Positions 1 to 4,768 of a stretch of DNA of 5,264 nucleotides are shown in pieces (position 1 is the first letter of the stretch; every line of letters begins with the position of its first letter). Below the pieces are notes generated by a model. It was not told the origin of the DNA. It searched no databases and saw only the letters and a program-made list of their open reading frames with translations. A program made the position numbers and the translations under genes. Origin of the DNA: Synergistaceae bacterium (GTDB taxonomy: Bacteria; Synergistota; Synergistia; Synergistales; Aminobacteriaceae); the NCBI GenBank assembly GCA_022837505.1, contig JALHFZ010000157.1, forward strand, positions 1,823-7,086, in the 5' to 3' direction.

Positions 1-73
1 CGACGTGATCGCCTCCATGGGGCTCGACGGCCCCTCCCTGGGGGAAGCCTTTTTGAAGCTCCTGGGAAAATAG
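1..73 (+). CDS. C-terminal end of an unrecognised protein (partial)
   Basis: Only the last 23 codons are in the window, read from base 2 and ending with TAG at 71-73. The visible peptide ends in GPSLGEAFLKLLGK. It is too short to assign. The ending loosely resembles the PSLEDVFLxLTG tail common in ABC-transporter ATPases, but this is a weak resemblance and not a call. Its stop codon overlaps the AGGAGG Shine-Dalgarno (72-77) of the next gene, so the two are probably co-transcribed and translationally coupled. Confidence 0.6.
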   Translation, partial: DVIASMGLDGPSLGEAFLKLLGK

Positions 74-82
74 GAGGAAGGG

Positions 83-733
83 GTGGACGGAAAGAAGCTC
101 CTTCTCCACGTGTGCTGCGCCCCCGACGCCACCGTCCCCCTCGAGGACCTTCCGGGGGAGGGGTATGATGTCACGGCCTACTGGTGGGGCAAAAACATCT
201 GGCCCGGGGAGGAGGAGCGGCGGCGCTTCGAGGGGCTGACCAGCCTTCTTCTCCTGCGGTCCGTACCCCTCGTCCGGGAGACGGGCGACGGGACGGAATG
301 GGAGGAGCTGGCCCCTCCTCTGGCCGATGAGCCCGAGGGGGGAAAGCGGTGTGAACTCTGCTTCCGCCTGCAGCTTGAGGCCGCCGCACGGGCCGCAGCC
401 CTCCGGGAGATCCCCTTCCTCTGCACCACTTTGACCATCAGCCCCCATAAAGACGTTCATCTGATCAACTCCATCGGCGCGGAGATGGCGGAGCGCCACG
501 GCCTCACCTGGGTGCACCGGATCTTCCGCAGGCAGGGGGGATTTCTCCGGTCGGTGAAGATCTCTCGGGAGCTCGGACTCTATCGGCAGAGCTGGTGCGG
601 ATGCGAGTACAGCCTGAGGAGCAGAGGCCGGTCGAAAAGAGCTTCCGGGGATAACCCTTCAGGACTGCCTGAAAACACCCTTCACCCCGGGGTGAAGGAG
701 CCCGGCGAAATGCCCGGAGAACCTCAGGGCTGA
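83..733 (+). CDS. queH: Epoxyqueuosine reductase QueH
   Basis: QueH is the non-cobalamin epoxyqueuosine reductase that converts epoxyqueuosine to queuosine at wobble position 34 of GUN-anticodon tRNAs (known for the family). It is a cytosolic iron-sulfur protein. Visible signatures are the N-terminal LLLHVCCAPD (C11, C12), KRCELCFRLQLE (C90, C93), TTLTISPHKDVHLINSIG (116-132), and RELGLYRQSWCGCEYSL (C172, C174), which is the usual order of QueH cysteine motifs. The start is GTG at 83, chosen because AGGAGG lies at 72-77, five bases upstream. The family normally ends soon after the CGCxYS motif. Here about 38 further residues follow (179-216), rich in Pro, Gly and charge and without recognisable homology. 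A single missing base in the GGGG run at 647-650 would explain this: the shifted frame meets TAA at 652-654, giving about 190 residues. The catalytic part looks intact and the assignment is firm. Confidence 0.93.
   Translation: MDGKKLLLHVCCAPDATVPLEDLPGEGYDVTAYWWGKNIWPGEEERRRFEGLTSLLLLRSVPLVRETGDGTEWEELAPPLADEPEGGKRCELCFRLQLEAAARAAALREIPFLCTTLTISPHKDVHLINSIGAEMAERHGLTWVHRIFRRQGGFLRSVKISRELGLYRQSWCGCEYSLRSRGRSKRASGDNPSGLPENTLHPGVKEPGEMPGEPQG
679..698. repeat. Perfect 20-bp palindrome without loop
   Basis: The half-site CCTTCACCCC is followed directly by its reverse complement. It lies inside the aberrant tail of queH as read, or just 3' of the gene if the tail is a frameshift product. A smaller inverted repeat, TTCAGG-ACTG-CCTGAA, lies immediately upstream at about 658-673. 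No T-tract follows, so it is not a typical intrinsic terminator. It could be a dyad operator, an mRNA 3' end stabiliser or chance in GC-rich DNA. Confidence 0.5.
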
Positions 734-756
734 ACGAGGCCCGGAAAGGGAAATTC

Positions 757-1799
757 ATGGTTTTTTCTCATATCGATGCCCGGCTCGCCCGCCTGAGGGA
801 GGGGATGGAGCGGGAGAAGATCGACGTCTTCTTCATCCTTGTAACGGAGCGGTACAACAGCGGTCCGGAGCCTGGCTGGTGACGGACGGCAGGTACCTTC
901 TCCAGGCAAAAAAAGAATCCCCCTTCGAACTCGTCAACCAGGGCAGTGTCTCTCTTCCCGAGAAGACGGGGGAGATCCTCCGCTCCCGGCCCTGGTCCGC
1001 CGGAGGGTACGAGGGGGACCGCCTCTCAGTCAATCTCTTCTCGGCGGTCAGACCGGCCCTTCCGGAATGGAGGGACTGCTCCCCCCTCCTCCCCTCCCTC
1101 CGTCGGAAAAAGGACCCCCTTGAGGCAGAATACATCCGCCGGGCGGGGATCATCGCCTCCGACGCCTACCATGAGGTCCTTCAGTCCGTCCGGGAGGGGA
1201 TGACAGAGAAGGAGTTCAACGCCCTTCTCGAATACACCCTCCGCAGAATGGGAGCGGAAGGGGGATGGAAGGGGAGCGGCTTCATCGTCGCTTCGGGGGA
1301 GCGGAGCGCCCTCCCCCACGGGTTCCCCACGGAGCGCCCCTTCCGCCGGGGGGATATGGTGACCGTGGATTTCGGCGCCACCGTGGAGGGGTACATGTCC
1401 GATCTGACCCGAAACTTTTCCCTCGGCCCCCTCTCCGCCAGAGGAGCGGAAATTGAAGCCCTTCTCCTGGAGGCCCATTTCCAGGCAGCCCGGGCTCTTC
1501 GCCCGGGGACGACGGGCGTGGAGGCCGATGCCGTGGCCCGGAAAATCATAACCGACGGAGGGTGGGGGAAGCAGTTCTCCCACGGCCTCGGGCACGGCCT
1601 CGGCCTCGAGGTCCATGAGGCCCCCAGGCTTTCCCCTCTGTCAACGGACGTCCTCGCCGAGGGGGACGTGGTGACCGTCGAGCCCGGAATCTATCTCGAG
1701 GGGTGGGGAGGCATGAGGATCGAGGACGACTACCTGATCACGGCGGACGGATCGGTCTGCCTCTCGGGAGGGAAGGGGCAGAAGACGGCGATCCTCTGA
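757..1799 (+). pseudogene. M24 family Xaa-Pro aminopeptidase (PepP/PepQ-like), frame-disrupted with internal deletion
   Basis: This family hydrolyses the bond before proline in X-Pro peptides with a dinuclear metal centre. The first part starts at ATG 757 (AAAGGG six bases upstream) and reads MVFSHIDARLARLREGM...VTERYNS before running out of frame to TGA at 880-882, 41 codons. The rest is in the -1 frame and opens at GTG 879 (306 codons, stop 1797-1799) with TDGRYLLQAKKES. Numbered from GTG 879, the catalytic domain keeps all five metal ligands: D164 (VTVDFGA), D175 (MSDLTRNF), H239 (HGLGHGLGLEVHEAP), E268 (TVEPGIY) and E282 (GGMRIEDD), plus H147 in SALPHG. Between TERYNS and GAWLVTDGRY homologues carry a segment ending GFRGSSGALLV-like, roughly 12-25 residues, which is absent, so this is a deletion that is not a multiple of three. 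GTG 879 overlaps the TGA as GTGA, with GGAG at 867-870, so reinitiation producing a truncated enzyme cannot be excluded. Gene family certain; pseudogene status likely, unless the deletion is an assembly error. Confidence 0.8.
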
Positions 1800-1824
1800 G
1801 GGGGAGTACCGTACAATTTTTCTG

Positions 1825-1852
1825 TTGCCTTTTTCTAATGAGGGGATATAAT
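1825..1852 (+). promoter_or_regulatory. Candidate sigma-70 promoter overlapping the apparent rubredoxin start
   Basis: TTGCCT at 1825-1830 and TATAAT at 1847-1852 are spaced 16 bases apart in an AT-rich patch that stands out from the GC-rich surroundings. The -10 box overlaps the apparent ATG (1851) of the rubredoxin fragment, so a transcript from it would start downstream of that codon. This would make sense if the true start region of rubredoxin has been deleted. Alternatively TATAAT is fortuitous and GAGGGG at 1841-1845 is simply the ribosome binding site. Confidence 0.4.
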
Positions 1853-1982
1853 GATCTATGATCCTGCCGAGGGCGATCCCGACTCGGGCGTGGCTCCCGG
1901 AACGGCCTTCGAGGATATCCCCGATGACTGGGTCTGCCCGGTCTGCGCCGTGGGGAAGGATATGTTCGAACCGGAGGAATAA
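1851..1982 (+). pseudogene. Rubredoxin, N-terminally truncated (first CxxC missing)
   Basis: Rubredoxins are about 52-55 residue electron carriers holding one iron with four cysteines in two CxxCG-type knuckles; in anaerobes they commonly feed oxygen- and peroxide-detoxifying enzymes. This frame encodes 43 residues. From IYDPAEGDPDSGVAPGTAF through EDIPDDWVCPVCAVGKDMFE it matches the rubredoxin fold closely, including the second knuckle (C29, C32; Ala replaces the usual Gly after it). The usual opening, about ten residues with the first CxxCGY, is missing: the ATG is followed directly by ATC TAT GAT, where an intact gene would have that segment. GAGGGG lies six bases before the ATG. As written the product has only two iron ligands and could not form the normal Fe(Cys)4 site alone. 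It follows the peptidase gene by 51 bases and ends just before a strong terminator. The identity is firm; whether the truncation is genuine is not. Confidence 0.85.
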
Positions 1983-2001
1983 GAGGGACGGACAGCCCAG
2001 A

Positions 2002-2048
2002 AAAGAGAGGGAGCGAAGGGCCTTTCCGGCCCTTCGCTCCCTCTCTTT
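2002..2048. terminator. Bidirectional intrinsic terminator between convergent genes
   Basis: A perfect 21-bp stem (2002-2022 with 2028-2048) closes a TTTCC loop. The outer stem is AAGAGAGGG/CCCTCTCTT, so each strand ends its hairpin in a pyrimidine tract with several Ts (CTCTCTTTCT on plus, CTCTCTTTTCT on minus). It begins 20 bases after the rubredoxin stop and ends 22 bases before the stop of the minus-strand gene, the place expected for a terminator shared by two convergent transcripts. Confidence 0.92.
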
Positions 2049-2070
2049 CTACCCCCTCTGCCTCCGATTC

Positions 2071-2543
2071 CTATCTCCTGAGGGCGATCTCCTCCAGAAG
2101 GGCCAGGGCAGCCGAGAGGAGCTCCTCCCTGGAGAGGGAGGAGCTCTCCAGGGTCAGGGACCCCTCTTTTTCCAGCGGAACGGCCAGGGCGAGCCCAAGA
2201 GAGGGGACCTCCTCGAGAACGGCCCGTCTCCCTCCCAGGGAGAGGATCTCATAGGTTGAGCCGAAGCCCAGGGGGCGGTCATCCTTCACCTCTCCTCCCT
2301 CTCCGGGGGAGAAGACCCCCGGACCGGGGCCGGTGAGCAGGGTGACCTTCAGGGTGCTCCCGTTTTCCCTTCTGTAGATGCGGAGGGCCCATTGCCCGAC
2401 GGACCCCCCGGAGGAGAAGAGAGGAAAAATCCGTTCCTCCTCCCCCTGAAAGCTTCAGGCAGGACCGAAGCGGAGGCGGGAAGGGGAATCCACGGAAGAA
2501 CCAGAACCAGGAGGATCAGCCGGAGGAGCAGGGGAATTTTCAT
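2071..2543 (-). pseudogene. Small exported protein of unknown function, interrupted by a -1 frameshift
   Basis: I do not recognise this family. The minus-strand ATG at 2543-2541, with AAGAAGG a few bases upstream, opens MKIPLLLRLILLVLVLPWIPLPASA, a clear signal peptide with a likely cleavage after ASA near residue 25. This frame then runs off to a TGA near 2349. A second minus-strand frame continues the gene: after restoring one base it reads SSGGSVGQWALRIYRRENGST, then KDDRPLGFGSTYEILSLGGRRAVLEEV, and ends in SLSREELLSAALALLEEIALRR with TAG at 2073-2071. The full length would be about 157 residues. The shift lies between 2404 and 2429, where the plus strand has C6 (2404-2409) and A5 (2425-2429) runs. 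The C-terminal half, a strand-rich region followed by an SLSREELLSAA helix, is vaguely like secreted DUF4367-type domains, but this is only an impression. It is convergent with rubredoxin and divergent from miaB. Confidence 0.75.
2119..2146. repeat. 12-bp inverted repeat inside the exported-protein gene
   Basis: GAGCTCCTCCCT at 2119-2130 is followed by a 4-base GGAG spacer and its exact reverse complement at 2135-2146. It falls within codons for SSSLSREELL near the 3' end of the minus-strand gene. The purine/pyrimidine-rich Ser, Leu and Glu codons make a chance palindrome more likely here, yet the predicted hairpin would be very stable. No T-tract follows on either strand. Confidence 0.6.
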
Positions 2544-2583
2544 GCCAGACCTTCTTTCGGTTTTCTTTTCTCCTATTCTACAC

Positions 2584-2625
2584 CCCCTTCGCCCTCCGGC
2601 CCACCGGAGGTACTCCCCGAAGGGG
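2584..2625. repeat. Nested inverted repeats in the divergent intergenic region
   Basis: An inner hairpin pairs CCTCCGG (2593-2599) with CCGGAGG (2604-2610) around CCCA. An outer pair, CCCCTTCG (2584-2591) with CGAAGGGG (2618-2625), encloses it with 1 and 7 unpaired bases on the two sides. It sits between the minus-strand exported-protein gene and the miaB promoter, so it could lie in the 5' untranslated region of the former or act as a DNA dyad for a regulator. No T-tract follows, and both neighbours point away, so a terminator is unlikely. Confidence 0.6.
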
Positions 2626-2645
2626 AAGTTGCAGGAAAAGGGAAC

Positions 2646-2675
2646 TTGTACCACCCCTTCTCTGAAGGGTATAAT
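2646..2675 (+). promoter_or_regulatory. Sigma-70 type promoter of the miaB-comEA-comEC operon
   Basis: TTGTAC at 2646-2651 and a consensus TATAAT at 2670-2675 are separated by 18 bases. Transcription would begin near 2682, leaving a leader of about 45 bases before the GTG of miaB. The spacer holds a 15-bp inverted repeat, CCCTTC-TCT-GAAGGG (2655-2669), abutting the -10 box, a position where a bound repressor would block the polymerase. Confidence 0.75.
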
Positions 2676-2711
2676 GTTTTCTTGACGGAAAAGGACATTA
2701 TTTCCTTTTCC

Positions 2712-2720
2712 AGGGGAGGT
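2712..2720 (+). promoter_or_regulatory. Ribosome binding site fixing the miaB start
   Basis: AGGGGAGGT lies six bases before GTG 2727. It selects this start over the upstream in-frame ATG at 2646, which overlaps the -35 box and has no comparable binding site. Confidence 0.8.
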
Positions 2721-2726
2721 AGTTTT

Positions 2727-4058
2727 GTGTATCGATTTGCCCTGAAGGCCTATGGATGCCAGATGAACGTCTATGACGGAGACAAGATGAAAACCGCCCT
2801 TCTCGCCCGGGGGTGGACTGAAGCCCCCGAGGACGAGGCGGACGTGGTGATACTGAACGGATGCAGCATCCGGGACAAGTCGGAGCAGAAGGTCTGGAGC
2901 GAGCTCGGCCGCTTCGCCCCCCGGTGGGGGAGGGAGGGAAGACCCTTTGTGGCCGTCACAGGCTGTATCGGCCAGAATGTGGGGGCCGCCATGGCCTCCC
3001 GGTTTCCCTGGGTGCGCTTTGTATCGGGCCCCCGGCACATCGGTGCAGTCCCCGAGGGGCTTGATCTCCTCATGGGGTGTCCGGGGGAGAAATTCTTCCA
3101 TCTCGACGACGACCCCTCGGCCTTTTTCGATATTTCCGAGGTCCCCCTCACAAGGGCCAACCCATGGAAGGCCTTTGTGACCATAACCCACGGGTGCGAT
3201 AATTTCTGTTCCTACTGCATCGTCCCCTACGTCCGGGGGAGGTTCGTCTCCCGCTCGCCAGGGGCCATCCTCGAGGAAGTGCGGGCCTTCGTGCAGGACG
3301 GAGCCCGGGAGATCACCCTCCTGGGGCAGAACGTCAACAGCTACGGCAAGGACCTGTCCCCCTCCTTTCCCTTCTCAGCCCTCCTCCGGGAGTGCGCCGT
3401 GAAAACAGGGGCGGACCGCCTCCGGTTCGTCACCTCCCACCCCCAGGATTTCACCCCCGACATCGTGGAGGTCATGAAGGAGCATCAGCCGGTGATCTGC
3501 CCCTCGGTCAACCTTCCCATTCAGTCGGGGAGCGACAGAATGCTTGCCCTGATGAACAGGAAATATACCCTCAGCCAGTATCGCTCCACCGTGGAGCTTC
3601 TGAGGAGCGCCCTGCCCGATCTGGGGCTCACCAGCGATCTGATCGTAGGGCACCCCGGCGAGACGGAGGAGGATTTCGCCCGGTCAGTGGATATGCTGAG
3701 GGAGTTTCGCTTCGACCTCGTCCATACGGCGGCCTATTCCCCCCGGAAGGGGACGGCAGCGGCCGAACGGGAGGATCAGATCCCCCCGGCCGTCAAAATG
3801 GAGAGGCTGAGGATCGTCAACACCCTTCAGTCGGCCATCGCCGGGGAGATCAACGCATCCCTTGAGGGGAGGACATTTCCCGTCCTCCTCGATGACAGGG
3901 CCCCCCGGGGGGAGGGGCTTCTCCAGGGGAGAACTCCCTCCGACAAGGTGGTAATCGTCGAAGGGGGGGAGGACCTTCTGGGACGGACGGCCTCTGTGGA
4001 GATCACCCGGGGGGACAACTGGTGCCTCACGGGGAAGATCCTTTTTCTGCTGGACTGA
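2727..4058 (+). CDS. miaB: tRNA-2-methylthio-N6-dimethylallyladenosine synthase MiaB
   Basis: MiaB is a radical-SAM methylthiotransferase that adds a methylthio group to C2 of i6A37 in tRNAs reading UNN codons (family knowledge), acting in the cytosol with two [4Fe-4S] clusters. From GTG 2727 the product has 443 residues, the usual size. The N-terminal MTTase domain has its three cluster cysteines: C11 in KAYGCQMN, C46 in LNGCSIRD and C80 in VTGCIGQN. The radical-SAM domain has C157-x3-C161-x2-C164 in HGCDNFCSYCIVPYVRG, then LLGQNVNSYG and LPIQSGSDRML. A TRAM domain for RNA binding covers roughly the last 65 residues. YGCQMN and CSIRD favour MiaB over RimO or MtaB. A small oddity is Gly before C46 where Thr is common. 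It is the first gene of its operon: comEA starts 15 bases after its stop. No disruption is visible. Confidence 0.95.
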   Translation: MYRFALKAYGCQMNVYDGDKMKTALLARGWTEAPEDEADVVILNGCSIRDKSEQKVWSELGRFAPRWGREGRPFVAVTGCIGQNVGAAMASRFPWVRFVSGPRHIGAVPEGLDLLMGCPGEKFFHLDDDPSAFFDISEVPLTRANPWKAFVTITHGCDNFCSYCIVPYVRGRFVSRSPGAILEEVRAFVQDGAREITLLGQNVNSYGKDLSPSFPFSALLRECAVKTGADRLRFVTSHPQDFTPDIVEVMKEHQPVICPSVNLPIQSGSDRMLALMNRKYTLSQYRSTVELLRSALPDLGLTSDLIVGHPGETEEDFARSVDMLREFRFDLVHTAAYSPRKGTAAAEREDQIPPAVKMERLRIVNTLQSAIAGEINASLEGRTFPVLLDDRAPRGEGLLQGRTPSDKVVIVEGGEDLLGRTASVEITRGDNWCLTGKILFLLD

Positions 4059-4073
4059 GAGGGGGAGGGGGAG

Positions 4074-4768
4074 ATGGGGTTCAACAGTTTCAAAGAGGAG
4101 GGGACCCGCAGGGGGCTTCTCTTTTTCGCAGCGGGAATGCTCTGCCTTCTTCTCGCCGGAGGCCTTGTTTTTTTCTACTCGGGAAAGTTCTCCGGCCGCC
4201 CCTCGGGGCAGACCGCCGGTCCCGCCCTCTCCCTCACTCCGCCGGCCGCTCCGGAGGGGGAGGCCGGGAGGAAAGCCCTTCCCGAAGATGAGGGGAAAAA
4301 ACCCTGGGTGCTCTACATCACCGGGGAGGTCTCTTCCCCCGGGGTGTACACCCTTTCTCCCGACATCCGGATCGTCGATCTGGTGGACGCCGCAGGAGGG
4401 CTCACCTCACCCCCCGGGCGGACCCCGTACGGATCAATCTCGCCGCCCCCCTTGCGGACGGCATGCATATCCACGTCCCCGCCGCCGGGTCAAAGGAACT
4501 TTACGACCCTTCCCCTTCGGCTCCTCTCCCCCCCTCTTCCTCCTTCACCCCTCCGGCGGAAGGGGCCGCTCCTCCTCAGGTGAATGTCAACAGCGCCACC
4601 CTTGAAGAGCTCGAAAGGCTTCCCGGAGTGGGCCCGGCTACGGCCCGGGCCATTCTTGAATACCGGAGGACCCGGGGTTTCTTCTCCTCCGTGGAGGACC
4701 TGCTCCACGTCAAGGGGATCGGGCTCAAGAAGCTTGAGGGGATGAGGAGAGCGGTCACCCTTCAATGA
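4074..4768 (+). pseudogene. comEA: Competence protein ComEA (SLBB plus helix-hairpin-helix), interrupted by a -1 frameshift
   Basis: ComEA is the membrane-anchored DNA receptor that binds double-stranded DNA during natural transformation and passes it to ComEC. ATG 4074 follows a GAGGGGGAGGGGG binding site. The first frame gives a short cytosolic start, a membrane anchor at about 14-36 and an SLBB domain from about 76 (WVLYITGEVSSPGVYTL, then AAGGLTSPP to residue 114). At the C6 run (4410-4415) the sense passes to the -1 frame: ADPVRINLAAPLADGMHIHVP completes the SLBB domain, then a Pro/Ser linker, then QVNVNSATLEELERLPGVGPATARAILEYR and VKGIGLKKLEGMRRAV, the paired helix-hairpin-helix DNA-binding motifs, ending at TGA 4766-4768. 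Joined, the protein would have about 231 residues, normal for this architecture. Without the shift, translation continues as nonsense to TGA 4581-4583 and loses the DNA-binding domain. One lost base, a sequencing undercall or recoding could each explain it. Confidence 0.88.

Noticed and set aside
1026..1616. Minus-strand frame of 196 codons across the peptidase
   Set aside because: It is antisense to a catalytic domain with all metal-ligand motifs in order; the composition is that of a mirror frame in GC-rich DNA.
1800..1850. Terminator after the peptidase gene
   Set aside because: The T-rich stretch is not preceded by a stable hairpin; GTAC-C-GTAC is too short.
1858..2259. Plus-strand frame of 133 codons
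   Set aside because: It starts out of frame inside the rubredoxin and reads straight through the strong terminator hairpin and the antisense of the exported-protein gene.
2575..2581. Minus-strand TAGAAT as the -10 box of the exported-protein gene
   Set aside because: No acceptable -35 sequence is visible 16-18 bases upstream on that strand, so I do not list it as a feature.
2682..2687. TTGACG as a -35 box
   Set aside because: It matches the consensus but no -10 box lies 16-18 bases downstream, and it falls at the predicted transcription start of the better TTGTAC/TATAAT promoter.
2646..2726. Longer miaB start at ATG 2646
   Set aside because: The codons overlap the promoter, the extra 27 residues do not resemble MiaB, and AGGGGAGGT directly precedes GTG 2727.
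2349..3191. Long minus-strand frame (280 codons) overlapping miaB
   Set aside because: Its first part is the antisense of miaB and has no recognisable motif. Only its last ~65 codons, from the ATG at 2543, are real coding sequence (signal peptide of the exported protein).
4500..4580. Pro/Ser-rich low-complexity stretch in comEA
   Set aside because: A flexible linker between the SLBB and HhH domains is normal for ComEA, so it is not a finding.
4463..4768. Separate small HhH protein starting at ATG 4463
   Set aside because: This ATG is the Met of GMHIHVP inside the SLBB domain of ComEA, with no ribosome binding site; the sense continues from the upstream frame.
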